This document shows, piece by piece, positions 1 through 9,005 of a stretch of 64,000 nucleotides of DNA. The notes under the pieces were generated by a model. The model worked only from the letters and a program-made list of their open reading frames with translations, was not told where the DNA came from and did not search any database. Position 1 is the stretch's first letter, and each line of letters opens with the position of its first letter. A program made the translations under genes and the position numbers. Origin of the DNA: Methanomassiliicoccaceae archaeon UBA370 (GTDB lineage: Archaea; Thermoplasmatota; Thermoplasmata; Methanomassiliicoccales; Methanomethylophilaceae); the NCBI GenBank assembly GCA_002505345.1, contig DAUY01000013.1:1-64000 (forward strand), read 5' to 3'.

Positions 1-279
1 GCAAAAAAACGACGCCAGTGTGAATATTGCGAAGCCGGACACGAACACCTTCCGTATCGCCCCGCGGTCCGCTATCCTTCCGAAGAATAGGATCAGCCCT
101 GCAAGCACCATGAAATACACCACGGTGACCCAGGATGCTGAAGCGGTGTCCGTTCCGAGGCTGGTCGCTATGGATGGCAGAGCGACATATACGACGCTGC
201 CGTCCATGCCGTCCATGAGCACGGCTACCGCCACTGCGAGTAGCAGGAGTTTCTCAGAACGTATCAATGCCCCGCTCAT
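1..279 (-). CDS. MFS multidrug exporter, DHA2/EmrB-like (partial, N-terminus only)
   Basis: The first 93 residues are readable before the window edge; the rest lies beyond position 1. The ATG at 279 is the only good start, since an in-frame TAA follows closely upstream. Residues about 8-28 form a hydrophobic helix containing MDGMDGSVVYVALPSIA, which matches the helix-1 signature of 14-TM DHA2 drug:proton antiporters. A second helix (WVTVVYFMVLAGL) is followed by the loop GRIADRGAIRKVF, the MFS motif A. It starts 25 bp after the HAD gene at 304-942 and reads in the same direction, so co-transcription is likely. The substrate cannot be inferred. Confidence 0.8.
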   Translation of the reverse strand, partial: MSGALIRSEKLLLLAVAVAVLMDGMDGSVVYVALPSIATSLGTDTASASWVTVVYFMVLAGLILFFGRIADRGAIRKVFVSGFAIFTLASFFC

Positions 280-303
280 AGAAATCCGAAGTAGGACATT
301 TGC

Positions 304-942
304 TTAATATAATGATTTGTCCCGATCGAATAGCCCGGTCAGATCGGATATTATGCGGTCGGCCTCCACCTCTCCGCCGCTCCCGTGGCGGTCGACAAGT
401 ATCTTTCCTATTCCTGCACGTTTGGCCGCGGTTATGTCGCCGGGGCTGTCCCCGATGTAGACGCATTCCGAGGGCCGGATGCCGAGATTTTCAATGCAGA
501 GATTTATCGGATAAGGGTCCGGCTTGGGGTGCAACGAGCTCTCGTATCCTATCACGGTGCCGAAATGTCCTCTTAACCCGTTGTTATCGAGAATGTCATT
601 GATGTATGATTCATAGGACCCGGACACTATGGCCATTTTCTTTCCCGAATCTGCCAGTTTTTCTATGCATTCAACTGTCTCGGGGAAAGGCACGGCGGTG
701 TCGACGACCGAGTTTTCCGCCTCTCTCACGAACTCTGCGACGAACTCACGGTACTTGCACGGGCATCCGGGATAATGCTTTTCGAAGATGGCATGAAGCG
801 GCGTACTGATGTACTGGTAATATTTTGAAGGGTCGTAAGCCATCCCGAAGATCCTGAAGGCTTTTCTGTAGCACGCTTCGTACCCGCCGCGGGTGTCGAA
901 AAGCGTGTTGTCGAAATCGAATATGTATGTGCCGTACTTCAA
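304..942 (-). CDS. HAD-superfamily phosphatase (phosphoglycolate phosphatase-like)
   Basis: Predicted 212-residue soluble Mg-dependent phosphohydrolase. All four HAD motifs are present: nucleophile DFDNT (Asp9, Asp11), motif II VSGS (106-109), motif III Lys140 in KPDP, and motif IV GDSPGD (164-169). An alpha-helical cap lies between motifs I and II. An ATG at 978 would add 12 residues inside the upstream gene. I prefer the TTG at 942: it overlaps the upstream TGA (TTGA) and has GAGGG 7 nt before it, and it places motif I at the usual distance from the N-terminus. The substrate is unknown. It is a neighbour and probable distant duplicate of the HAD gene at 939-1556. Confidence 0.85.
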   Translation of the reverse strand: MKYGTYIFDFDNTLFDTRGGYEACYRKAFRIFGMAYDPSKYYQYISTPLHAIFEKHYPGCPCKYREFVAEFVREAENSVVDTAVPFPETVECIEKLADSGKKMAIVSGSYESYINDILDNNGLRGHFGTVIGYESSLHPKPDPYPINLCIENLGIRPSECVYIGDSPGDITAAKRAGIGKILVDRHGSGGEVEADRIISDLTGLFDRDKSLY

Positions 943-1556
943 AACAGTTCCCTCAGACTCTCTATGCGGTATGTGCATCTGCAGTCTTCGCCCAGGCCGT
1001 TGCGGTCTATAAGCGCGCCGTCGACGCCGAAGGCCTCCGCGGCCATCATGTCAGTCTCGCCATCCCCTACGAACAGCACCTCGTCCTTGCGAATGTCGTA
1101 ATGGGCCATACAGACCTTGAGACACTCCGGGTCGGGCTTTTGTTTTGTAACGTCGTCATACCCCACCACACGGTCGATGTACTGGATCAGCCTGTGGATG
1201 GTAAGGACGTTCTTGGCCCTTTTACTGGAGCTGCGGGTGGCTATGCAGATCGGGAGGCCCTCGTCGGCGATCCTCTGCAAAACGTACCTGGTCTCGGGGA
1301 ACGGGAAGCTGTTGGGGTCGAGCGAAACGCGGTATTCGTCGAACATGACCTCTTCGAACATCTTGAAGTCTATGCCCGGGGACTCGAACCTGCTGTACGT
1401 GGCGTAAAGGGGCTCCCTGGTGAAACCGGGAAGACAAGACTCGTCGTACAGGAAGCCCAGTTTGTCGAGGGCCCTCCTGTAGCATACTATTAGTCCGTTT
1501 GCGGAATCTACGAGGGTACCGTCGAGGTCGAAGATGTATAGCGAATATCCCTTCAT
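939..1556 (-). CDS. HAD-superfamily phosphatase
   Basis: A 205-residue haloacid-dehalogenase-fold hydrolase. Motif I is DLDGT (Asp10, Asp12), motif II contains Thr107, motif III is Lys140 in QKPDP, and motif IV is GDGETD (164-169). It has the same length, motif spacing and cap layout as the next gene (304-942), with which it overlaps by 4 nt, so the two probably form a translationally coupled duplicate pair. The shape suits phosphoglycolate- or pyrophosphatase-type small-molecule phosphatases, but nothing in the sequence fixes the substrate. The gene starts about 100 bp downstream of pdxS, beyond a strong hairpin at 1606-1640. Confidence 0.85.
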   Translation of the reverse strand: MKGYSLYIFDLDGTLVDSANGLIVCYRRALDKLGFLYDESCLPGFTREPLYATYSRFESPGIDFKMFEEVMFDEYRVSLDPNSFPFPETRYVLQRIADEGLPICIATRSSSKRAKNVLTIHRLIQYIDRVVGYDDVTKQKPDPECLKVCMAHYDIRKDEVLFVGDGETDMMAAEAFGVDGALIDRNGLGEDCRCTYRIESLRELF

Positions 1557-1605
1557 TTTCGATAGTGATGGATTAGCCGATATTCAGATTTTCCTACCGG
1601 CCAAG

Positions 1606-1640
1606 CCCCGAGGGCCCATTGCCGCATCCGGGCCCCGGGG
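1606..1640 (-). terminator. Strong GC hairpin between pdxS and the HAD pair
   Basis: CCCCGAGGGCCC (1606-1617) pairs with GGGCCCCGGGG (1630-1640), leaving one bulged base and a 12-nt loop. It lies just after pdxS on the minus strand. There is no T-tract beyond it, so it could be an RNA-stability or pausing element rather than a classical terminator. Confidence 0.4.
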
Positions 1641-1652
1641 TACCGCAGGGTA

Positions 1653-2537
1653 TCACTGGCCTCTTTCAGCCATCCTCGTGCCGCGGAGCGTGAGCTCTTC
1701 CTTGCTTATTCCGACCATCGCCTCGCCTATGTCGTAAGACACCTCCGCGATGACCTCGGGCTTGTCATAGTCGGCCACAGCCTTCACGATGGCCGAGGCG
1801 CGTTTCGCCGGGTCCCCGGACCTGAATATTCCGGACCCCACGAATACGCCGTCGGAACCGAGCTGCATCATGAGTGCTGCGTCGGAAGGAGTAGCCACAC
1901 CGCCAGCGGCGAAATTCACCACAGGCAGCTTTCCGTTTTCATGCACGTACCTCAGAAGATCCAAAGGCACCCGCATTTCTTTCGCGGCCTCGTACATCTC
2001 GTCTTCCAGTATCGACCCGATGTACCGCATCTCGGAATTGATCTTGCGCATGTGGCTGACAGCCTGGACTATGTCCCCGGTTCCGGCTTCCCCTTTGGTG
2101 CGGATCATGGTCGCGCCCTCGCCTATTCTTCTGAGCGCTTCTCCGAGATCTCTCGCGCCGCAGACGAACGGGGCGTCGAATGCGAACTTGTCTATGTGAT
2201 AGACGTCGTCCGCGGGCGAAAGCACCTCGCTTTCGTCGATGCAGTCGATGCCTATGGCCTGAAGGACCTGGGCCTCGACGAAGTGCCCGATGCGGCACTT
2301 TGCCATCACAGGTATGGAGACGGCCTCCTGGATGGATTTTATCATCTTGGGGTCGCTCATTCTGGACACCCCGCCCTCGGCGCGGATGTCAGCGGGTACG
2401 CGTTCCAAGGCCATGACCGCGCAGGCACCTGCTTTCTCGGCGATCTTCGCCTGCTCGGGGGTCGTGACGTCCATTATCACTCCGCCGGCCAGTTTCCTTG
2501 CGAATCCTATATTGATCTCGTACCTCTTGTTGTCCAT
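1653..2537 (-). CDS. pdxS: Pyridoxal 5'-phosphate synthase, PdxS (PDX1) subunit
   Basis: A 294-residue beta/alpha barrel enzyme that condenses ribose 5-phosphate, glyceraldehyde 3-phosphate and glutamine-derived ammonia to PLP. The family signatures are intact: Asp23 in the IMDVTTPEQA segment, Lys80 in MAKCRIGH (first Schiff-base lysine), Lys148 in RTKGEAGTG (second lysine), and a C-terminal phosphate-binding GGVATPSDA/GVFVGSGIF region. The ATG at 2537 is preferred over that at 2555 because AGGTGAT lies just before it. The glutaminase partner pdxT is not in this window. It is transcribed divergently from fhs. Confidence 0.95.
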   Translation of the reverse strand: MDNKRYEINIGFARKLAGGVIMDVTTPEQAKIAEKAGACAVMALERVPADIRAEGGVSRMSDPKMIKSIQEAVSIPVMAKCRIGHFVEAQVLQAIGIDCIDESEVLSPADDVYHIDKFAFDAPFVCGARDLGEALRRIGEGATMIRTKGEAGTGDIVQAVSHMRKINSEMRYIGSILEDEMYEAAKEMRVPLDLLRYVHENGKLPVVNFAAGGVATPSDAALMMQLGSDGVFVGSGIFRSGDPAKRASAIVKAVADYDKPEVIAEVSYDIGEAMVGISKEELTLRGTRMAERGQ

Positions 2538-2711
2538 CAAATCACCTTTTTCCATTTAGGCGATTCCTCATTAGATAAGGCATACTTAATATCATCTAAG
2601 AACATAATTGTACATTGAAATTTTAATCTCTCCTGCTTATCGCCGATCTTAGGCAGTCGCCGCCGTCCGAGGCCGAAACCCTGGCTGTCGATGACGGGCT
2701 GTCCGCGCACA

Positions 2712-2719
2712 TTTATTAA
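2712..2719 (+). promoter_or_regulatory. TATA box of fhs (near-leaderless)
   Basis: TTTATTAA is centred 29-30 nt before the fhs ATG at 2745, and no Shine-Dalgarno sequence lies between. This places the expected transcript start at or a few bases from the start codon. Confidence 0.5.
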
Positions 2720-2744
2720 CGGCAGACCCGCTTCGACTCGTATC

Positions 2745-4415
2745 ATGAAGACCGACATCGAGATCGCATATGAGGCGGAAGCGGAACCGATCACGGAAAT
2801 AGCATCGAAACTCGGACTAGCCTACGAGGATATCAGTCCTTACGGCAAGTATATGGCAAAGATACCCCTGAATGTTCTGAAGCGTTTCGAAGTGAAAGAA
2901 AACGGCAAACTGATCATGGTCACGGCCGTGACTCCGACTCCCGCCGGTGAAGGAAAGACCGTCACCACCATCGGACTTATACAAGGTCTCGGAAAGATCG
3001 GCAAAAAAGTCGTCGGCGCCCTGAGGGAGCCGTCGCTCGGCCCGGTGTTCGGTATCAAGGGCGGCGCAACCGGAGGAGGGAGGTCGCAGGTATATCCGAT
3101 GTGGAACATCGATCTTCATTTCACAGGCGACATCCATGCCGTTTCGGCAGCCCACAACCTTCTTTCTGCGGTGGTCGAGAACCACCTGGTCAAGGGCAAC
3201 GAGCTTAACATAGATCCCACGAGGGTGGTTCTCAAGAAGACCATGGACATGAACGCCAGGGAGCTCAGGAATGTAATCGTGGGGCTAGGCGGCCGAACGG
3301 TAGGCGGCATACCCCACGAGAGCGGATTCCTGATTACTTCGGCGTCCGAGATCTCAGCTATTCTGGCACTGTCCACCGGATATGAGGACCTCCGTGCAAG
3401 GCTCGAGAGGGTCGTGGTGGCGTACAACATAGAAGGGGAGCCGGTGACTGCGGGGGAACTCGGATGCGTAGGAGGGATGATGGTTCTTCTGAAGGATGCA
3501 ATATGCCCCAACCTGGTGCAGACCCTCGAAGGCGAGCCTGTGTTCGTCCACGGTTTCCCATTTGCAAATATTGCCCACGGCGCAAACAGCATTTTGGCAA
3601 CCAGGTCGGCCCTGAAGATGGGAGACTATGTGGTGACCGAGGCAGGATTCGCCTCCGATCTCGGAGGGGAGAAGTTCATGGACATCGTATGCAGACAGTC
3701 GGGCCTGTCTCCCGATTGTGTCGTCCTCGTAGCTTCGGTCCGTGCCCTGATGATGCACGGAGGTGCCGACCTGAAGGAGGCCGGAACCATGACCTTGGAC
3801 AGCCTGAGGATCGGCCTTGTGAATCTGGATAAGCACATAGAGAACATGAAGCTCTACGGCGTTCCGTTGGTGGTGAGCATCAACAGGTTCGAATCAGATT
3901 CGGAAGAACAGATCGGTCTGATAAGGGCAAGATGCACGGAGCTAGGAGTCCGTTGCGTGGAGTCGGAGGCGTTCCTGAAAGGAGGGGAGGGTGCATTGGA
4001 ACTAGCAGAGGCGGTCGTAGAAGAGTGCGACAGTCCGAAGAACTTCAAATTCCTGTACGAAGAGGACGCGACGCTTAAGTCGAAGATAGAGACCATAGCA
4101 ACAAAGGTATACGGCGCCGGAACCGTATCGTACTCGGCAGCGGCCGACAAGGCACTCTCCGAGCTCGAGAAGCGCGGCTTCGGCAAACTGCCCGTGTGCA
4201 TAGCGAAGACGCAGGCATCAGTGACAGACAACGCTAAGATCAAGGGCGCTCCAAGAGGATGGGACCTCAATGTGAGGGAGGTTCAGCTATCGGCGGGGGC
4301 AGGATTCGTGGTCCCTATATGCGGTTCCATGACGCTCATGCCCGGTCTTCCCTCGCTGCCGGCCGCGATGCGCATGGACCTTATGCCTGACGGAAAGATA
4401 GTCGGGCTGAAATAA
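2745..4415 (+). CDS. fhs: Formate-tetrahydrofolate ligase
   Basis: A 556-residue cytosolic enzyme that makes 10-formyl-THF from formate, ATP and THF; the length is full for the family. The N-terminal P-loop-like motif TPTPAGEGKT is at residues 63-72, followed by the conserved REPSLGP and IKGGATGGG segments (94-113). The longer reading frame from 2691 is rejected because the family N-terminus (MKTDIEIAYEA) begins at 2745 and a TATA box lies 25-30 nt before that ATG. It reads divergently from pdxS and ends 3 nt before the convergent Sel1 gene. With glyA (27970) and the GcvH-like gene (8553) it indicates folate-linked one-carbon metabolism, which is notable because methanogens mainly use tetrahydromethanopterin. 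Confidence 0.95.
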   Translation: MKTDIEIAYEAEAEPITEIASKLGLAYEDISPYGKYMAKIPLNVLKRFEVKENGKLIMVTAVTPTPAGEGKTVTTIGLIQGLGKIGKKVVGALREPSLGPVFGIKGGATGGGRSQVYPMWNIDLHFTGDIHAVSAAHNLLSAVVENHLVKGNELNIDPTRVVLKKTMDMNARELRNVIVGLGGRTVGGIPHESGFLITSASEISAILALSTGYEDLRARLERVVVAYNIEGEPVTAGELGCVGGMMVLLKDAICPNLVQTLEGEPVFVHGFPFANIAHGANSILATRSALKMGDYVVTEAGFASDLGGEKFMDIVCRQSGLSPDCVVLVASVRALMMHGGADLKEAGTMTLDSLRIGLVNLDKHIENMKLYGVPLVVSINRFESDSEEQIGLIRARCTELGVRCVESEAFLKGGEGALELAEAVVEECDSPKNFKFLYEEDATLKSKIETIATKVYGAGTVSYSAAADKALSELEKRGFGKLPVCIAKTQASVTDNAKIKGAPRGWDLNVREVQLSAGAGFVVPICGSMTLMPGLPSLPAAMRMDLMPDGKIVGLK

Positions 4416-4418
4416 AGG

Positions 4419-5093
4419 TCATCTTCCATCGGCCATGTCGTACCAGCGGTCCGCTTCGTCACGATCGACCTGGACCCCGTCACCGGCGGTGTACATGTTG
4501 CCCAGAAGTATCTGCGCGCCTTTGTTGCCGTTCATGGCGGCGGACACGAGCCAGTCCACAGCAGTGCTTATGTCTTTCCTGACACCGCAGCCGGTCTTGT
4601 AGAACTGACCAAGCACGAACTGGGCATCGGAATGTCCGCGTCTTGCGGCCATGGAAACCCATTTCGCAGACTCCTCCAGGTTTCTAGGGATCGTATCCCC
4701 CTCGAAGTAGATCAGCCCCAGCGAGTATTGTGCCCTGGAATCCCCGTCTTCGGCCGGAAGGGAAAACAGCTCTGCCGCCCTCGCTATGTCCTTCGCGACC
4801 CCGTATCCCCGGAAGTACATCTTACCCAGATAGTACATGGCGCTCCGGCTTCCGCTTTCTGCGGCACGGGAGAACCACTCGGCGGCCGCGGAAAGGTCCC
4901 TCGTAACGCCCTGGCCGCGCGCATACATCAGGCCAAGGCAGAACTTTCCGTCTTCCGAACCGCTTTTCGCGGCGTCGACGACCACAGAATAGGCGAGCGC
5001 ATAATCTTTCTCGGACCTGCCTCTCAGCACTGCTTTGGCCCACTCGAGAGATTCTCTTGGGTCATCGCTAGGACCGGACCGAATATCGCCCAT
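4419..5093 (-). CDS. Sel1-like repeat protein (224 aa)
   Basis: After about 45 helical residues come roughly five 36-residue Sel1/TPR-like repeats (about 48-222). Each carries the A-x-x-x-L-G-x-x-Y/F-x-x-G-x-G-V signature, for example CLGLMYARGQGV and YLGKMYFRGYGV, followed by the A-x-x-W helix. There is no signal peptide or membrane segment, so it is probably a cytosolic scaffold. Sel1 solenoids mediate protein-protein contacts; no partner can be named. It is divergent from the Sel1 gene at 5205 and convergent with fhs. It is the smallest of four paralogues in 4.4-8.6 kb. Confidence 0.88.
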   Translation of the reverse strand: MGDIRSGPSDDPRESLEWAKAVLRGRSEKDYALAYSVVVDAAKSGSEDGKFCLGLMYARGQGVTRDLSAAAEWFSRAAESGSRSAMYYLGKMYFRGYGVAKDIARAAELFSLPAEDGDSRAQYSLGLIYFEGDTIPRNLEESAKWVSMAARRGHSDAQFVLGQFYKTGCGVRKDISTAVDWLVSAAMNGNKGAQILLGNMYTAGDGVQVDRDEADRWYDMADGR

Positions 5094-5204
5094 GTGGGAT
5101 GTAGAGCGCCGTTTCGGATATATTCTTTACTTTAAGAAAAACCCAGACGATAGTCGAATATCTCCTGCGAAAGGAATAAAGGCAACATCAATAATCGGTA
5201 GGAT

Positions 5205-6653
5205 ATGTCAGAGAAGACCGGAGACCGTCTTTCAGCGGAAATCATCGCGCTCCGATACATGGATGTGGGAAGCAGGGAATACGACCTCGGAAAAGCCTGC
5301 TCATTGTTGGAGGACATGTCTTACGCCGGCGATCCGGAGGCCGGATACCTTTATTCGCTATTTCTTTTCACTGGCACATCGGTTCATGAGGATAAGGGGG
5401 CCGCAATGGAGATAATGTCTGTATCTGCGGCCTCAGGCAACGAAAGGGCGGCCAGGACTCTTTTGGAAATAAAAAGAGGAAATGAGGCCGTAGATTCCCT
5501 GGTCAGGCTGAAGTTCAGGGGCGAGCAGCGTGACACCGAAGCCTGCGCAAAACTGTTCAACATATACGACAACGGGAAAAAATGTGTCAAGAAGGACCAT
5601 TCGGAGGCGGTCCGCTGGTACACCGTCAACGCGGAGAAGGGCGATGCCGCGGCCCAGAACAAGATCGGATTCATGTATCTGATGGGGAAGGGCGTCCCAA
5701 AGGACAGGGAGAAGGCCAAATACTGGCTCATGTCCGCTGCCGATGCCGGCAACTCCGAGGCCATGTTCCATATCGCCGATGCATACTATCGCGGTATAAA
5801 CGGGGTCAGACAGGATCCCAAAGAGGCGCAGAAATGGTACGAATCTGCGGCGGCCGCAGGCCATCCAGAAGCCCAGCACGATCTGGCCGTTATATTTCTT
5901 TCAGCCAGACGCCCGGATTTCAAAAAGGCGGCCACGCTCTTTGCCAAGGCCGCGGACCAGGGCGATATGGACTCGATGTACCAGCTCGGAATGCTTTACG
6001 CCTTCGGGCAGGGAGTTCCGAGAGACCCTGACAAGGCCGCTTCGCTGCTTACCGAGGCGTGCGAGAAGGGCCATTCCCAGGCTATGTTGGACTACGCGAA
6101 CATGCGTTTCGAGGGCCAGGTGTTGGAGAAGGATCTGGCCGTTGCGGCCGAATGGTTCGGCAAGGCGTCCGAACAGTTCAACGCGACCGCAGAGTACTGC
6201 CTGGCATGCATGTACGGCAACGGCACGTATTTCGAGAGGGACGACAGGAAGGCGGTCGAGCTGTTCACCGACGCGGCCGAGGCGGGGGAACCCAATTCCC
6301 AGTACGCACTTGCATGTTTCTGTTATGAAGGCAGAGGCACCCCTAAGGACGAGAAGAGGGCGGCCATGTGGTTCTGCTCCGCGGCCGAACAGGGGCATCC
6401 CGCTGCGAAGGCGTTCTACGGCATGATGGTGTTGACCGGAGTCGGTACCGAAGCCGACGCAGAATCGGGGCTGGCTCTTATAAAAGAGGTGGCCGATGCA
6501 GGATTCTCCGAAGGACAGTTCTATCTCGGCAGGCTTTACTTCGAGGGAAAACACGTGAAGAAAAATGTCCCGCTTGCGAAAAAATATCTCAAGCTGGCGG
6601 CGAAACAGGGAGATCCCGATGCTTTGGCGCTGCTCGGACAGATTCGGGCATGA
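5205..6653 (+). CDS. Sel1-like repeat protein (482 aa)
   Basis: Largest of the local Sel1 family: about eleven or twelve tandem 36-residue repeats cover nearly the whole protein. Typical units are KIGFMYLMGKGVPKDREKA and QLGMLYAFGQGVPRDPDKA. One unit (around the ARRPDFKKAATLF segment) is shortened, which may bend the superhelix. No export signal is visible. A GAATAAAGG element lies about 28 nt before the ATG, so it probably has its own promoter, shared back-to-back with the minus-strand Sel1 gene (4419-5093). Function unknown; a protein-interaction scaffold by family. Confidence 0.9.
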   Translation: MSEKTGDRLSAEIIALRYMDVGSREYDLGKACSLLEDMSYAGDPEAGYLYSLFLFTGTSVHEDKGAAMEIMSVSAASGNERAARTLLEIKRGNEAVDSLVRLKFRGEQRDTEACAKLFNIYDNGKKCVKKDHSEAVRWYTVNAEKGDAAAQNKIGFMYLMGKGVPKDREKAKYWLMSAADAGNSEAMFHIADAYYRGINGVRQDPKEAQKWYESAAAAGHPEAQHDLAVIFLSARRPDFKKAATLFAKAADQGDMDSMYQLGMLYAFGQGVPRDPDKAASLLTEACEKGHSQAMLDYANMRFEGQVLEKDLAVAAEWFGKASEQFNATAEYCLACMYGNGTYFERDDRKAVELFTDAAEAGEPNSQYALACFCYEGRGTPKDEKRAAMWFCSAAEQGHPAAKAFYGMMVLTGVGTEADAESGLALIKEVADAGFSEGQFYLGRLYFEGKHVKKNVPLAKKYLKLAAKQGDPDALALLGQIRA

Positions 6654-6719
6654 TCATCATATGTTCCGTGTTTATTTCCCGATGAAAACTACTTTAATCC
6701 GTGGGTAGGTTGAGGGGAC

Positions 6720-7814
6720 GTGAAAGATCCAATCCTGAGGGATGCAGGCGACGGAGACCCCTATGCGTGTCTGGGTGTCGCATATATGTATCACTACGGT
6801 AAAGGTCTCGATCAGGACCTCGACCTGGCTATAATGTGGTATCTACGGGCGGCCGAGGCGGGCTGCACGAGGGCCGAGTGGGAGATAGCGAAGATGTACC
6901 GTGACGGTATAATCTTCGATCAAGACATTTACCAATATCTCAGGCACCTTCGCAACGCGTCCGAGATGGGAAACCCTGAGGCCCAGTATACGCTGGCCAT
7001 CGAATACATCAAAGGTCTATTGGTGTCCCCGGACCAAAAGGAGGCCTTCAAGTGGATGTCCACATCGGCAAGGCAGGGGGTCCCGATCGCTCAGTTCTAT
7101 CTCGGATACATGTACGGTCACGGAATAGGTACCGAGAGGAGCCGCACCGAAGCCGAGATGTGGTACTCTTCAACGGCCATAACAGGCAACGCCGATATGT
7201 TCATGGAGATCGGCCTCCAGTACGAGTTCGGAATAAACGGTGTAGTTCACAACGAGGTCGAGGCGAAAAGGTGGTACAGATATGGCGCGGAAATGGGGCA
7301 TGAGGGATGCCTCCTATGCCTAAACCTAGTCATTCTAAGCCTCCAGGGGGGTAAGAAGGACACCTTCGATACCAGGATGAAGCATCTCAGAGGGACCGAT
7401 GCGGCCATGGAGCGTGAAACCAGGGATTCCGCTTACGCTCTCGCCAACAGATATCTCGACGAGGGCGACTACAAGAATTCTTTCATTCATTTCGAGAAGG
7501 CGGCCGAACTGGGAAGTCCGGACGCGATGTTCTTCCTGTCTCTGATGTACAGGGAAGGGATGTATGTCAGGCGCAATATGCAGAAATCCCTTTCCATGCT
7601 GACCAGGGCGGCCGATGCCGGGTCCGCCGACGCCCAATTCATGCTGGGTCGCCTTTACGATGTGGGAGGGGGCCTCGCGGAGAGCGAGGTCGATGCCATA
7701 AAATACTACACAATGGCCGCTGCCGGGGGATACCTTGCGGCACTTTACTATCTGGGTATGTTCATGGAACACCCCGAGTTGCACGTAAGAAGATCCGTGG
7801 GAAAATACAGGTGA
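6720..7814 (+). CDS. Sel1-like repeat protein (364 aa)
   Basis: Begins at a GTG preceded by GAGGGG. It holds about eight or nine Sel1 repeats. The central region, after the sixth repeat (around the GGKKDTFDTRMKHLRG stretch), is not repeat-like and separates two repeat blocks, unlike the uniform paralogue upstream. No signal peptide or transmembrane segment. A TTTAAT element about 25-30 nt upstream suggests a separate promoter in the 66-bp gap. The next Sel1 gene begins 4 nt after its stop, so the two are probably one operon. Confidence 0.88.
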   Translation: MKDPILRDAGDGDPYACLGVAYMYHYGKGLDQDLDLAIMWYLRAAEAGCTRAEWEIAKMYRDGIIFDQDIYQYLRHLRNASEMGNPEAQYTLAIEYIKGLLVSPDQKEAFKWMSTSARQGVPIAQFYLGYMYGHGIGTERSRTEAEMWYSSTAITGNADMFMEIGLQYEFGINGVVHNEVEAKRWYRYGAEMGHEGCLLCLNLVILSLQGGKKDTFDTRMKHLRGTDAAMERETRDSAYALANRYLDEGDYKNSFIHFEKAAELGSPDAMFFLSLMYREGMYVRRNMQKSLSMLTRAADAGSADAQFMLGRLYDVGGGLAESEVDAIKYYTMAAAGGYLAALYYLGMFMEHPELHVRRSVGKYR

Positions 7815-7818
7815 GGCC

Positions 7819-8556
7819 GTGGGCTTCAAAGAACAGCTTGAAGCGGCCAAGGCCGGGGACCCGAACGCCCAGACCGCGCTGGGATATCTTTTCTTCACGG
7901 GCAACGGCGTCGTGCGAGACCGGCGCGAGGCGGCCAGATGGTTCGGCCTTGCCGCAGACCAGGGCAGTGCCGAGGCGATCTGCAATCTTGGATATATGAG
8001 GGTCCACGGCGAGGGCCTCTCATGCAATTTTGAAAAAGGTTTCGAACTTTACAAGAAGTCCGCCGAGATGGGATACCCAAGGGCGATGTTCAATCTAGCA
8101 GACCTTTATTCCGACGGCCGCGGCACGGAACAGGACTGGAATCTTGCCAGATACTGGTATGAGAGGGCGGCGGCCCATGGTTCGATACCGGCATATTACA
8201 GGCTCGGTGTAATGTACGAGATGGGACGAGGGGTCGAGATAGATTATGCGATGTCCGCAGAGATCTACCGTGCGTGTTTCTCGGAAGAATATGCCAAGGC
8301 GGGATACCGTTTGGGTCTGATGCATCTCGAAGGCAGGGGCATGCCGAAAAATCCAGAAGCCGCTGCCAAAATTTTGATCAAGGCAGCGGGACTTTTGTCC
8401 GAAGAAGCAATGTGCCAGCTGGGAAAGATGTCTATTTCGGGCGAAGGTATGCCAAAGAGCTCGAGGAACGCGAAGATATGGTTTTCAAAGGCTGCCGCGA
8501 GGGGTAGCGAGGAAGCGAAAGCGATTTTAGCGTCCAATGCTCTCGATGGGCAATGA
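7819..8556 (+). CDS. Sel1-like repeat protein (245 aa), coupled to a GcvH-like gene
   Basis: The GTG start at 7819 has GGTGAGG immediately before it, formed by the end of the preceding Sel1 gene. The protein consists of about six Sel1 repeats with almost no extra sequence, starting with ALGYLFFTGNGVVRDRREA. Its TGA overlaps the ATG of the GcvH-like gene (ATGA, 4 nt), so the two are likely translationally coupled. That coupling is the only functional clue for this Sel1 group: the scaffold may bind a lipoyl-carrier-like protein. Confidence 0.88.
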   Translation: MGFKEQLEAAKAGDPNAQTALGYLFFTGNGVVRDRREAARWFGLAADQGSAEAICNLGYMRVHGEGLSCNFEKGFELYKKSAEMGYPRAMFNLADLYSDGRGTEQDWNLARYWYERAAAHGSIPAYYRLGVMYEMGRGVEIDYAMSAEIYRACFSEEYAKAGYRLGLMHLEGRGMPKNPEAAAKILIKAAGLLSEEAMCQLGKMSISGEGMPKSSRNAKIWFSKAAARGSEEAKAILASNALDGQ

Positions 8557-8927
8557 CCGAAGTCAAGGAAGGGCTCCTTTACACCAAGGAAGGAATATGG
8601 GTAGAGATAACCGGCGGTAAGGCAAGAATCGGATTATCGGACCGCGCCCAGGAAGAGCTGGGAGAAGTAATATATGTACAGCCTCCGGTGGTAGGGAGGC
8701 ATATAGCCAGGAACGAAGAGATCGGGGCAATTGAAAGCTTCAAGGCGATATCCCCCCTGATATCGCCGCTTTCCGGCAAGGTTCTTTCAATAAATCAGGC
8801 GCTGGAAGGAGAGCCGTCGCTTATGAACTCCTCCCCATATTCCGACGGATGGCTGGCGGATATAGAGATAGAGGACCACGGGGACTTTGGCAAGATGCTA
8901 AGTGCCGAAAGATATAGATCAATCTAA
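8553..8927 (+). CDS. Glycine cleavage H-like protein (lipoyl-carrier fold)
   Basis: A 124-residue protein with the barrel-sandwich layout of GcvH. The segment GAIESFKAISPLISPLSGKV (58-77) matches the lipoylation hairpin, with Lys64 at the modified position (usual motif ESVKA). The N-terminal (GLLYTKEGIWVEI) and C-terminal (GWLADIEI) parts also align with the family. No GcvP or GcvT gene is in the window. In organisms without a full glycine cleavage complex, GcvH-like proteins can serve as lipoate carriers in assembly or relay systems; which applies here is open. It overlaps the upstream Sel1 gene by 4 nt. Confidence 0.82.
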   Translation: MTEVKEGLLYTKEGIWVEITGGKARIGLSDRAQEELGEVIYVQPPVVGRHIARNEEIGAIESFKAISPLISPLSGKVLSINQALEGEPSLMNSSPYSDGWLADIEIEDHGDFGKMLSAERYRSI

Positions 8928-9005
8928 AATGTGTAGATATATACACCACTAACCGAAAATAATCATTAGTATTATATCCTCGTTCAGTGCTCAGCGCATA
9001 TTATC

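Noticed and set aside
4419..8556. Repetitive DNA suggestive of a tandem array or CRISPR
   Set aside because: The repetition is protein-level Sel1 repeats of about 108 bp with diverged codons, without spacers.
8932..8952. GTGTA...TACAC inverted repeat after the GcvH-like gene
   Set aside because: Only five-base arms in AT-rich sequence; could be chance.
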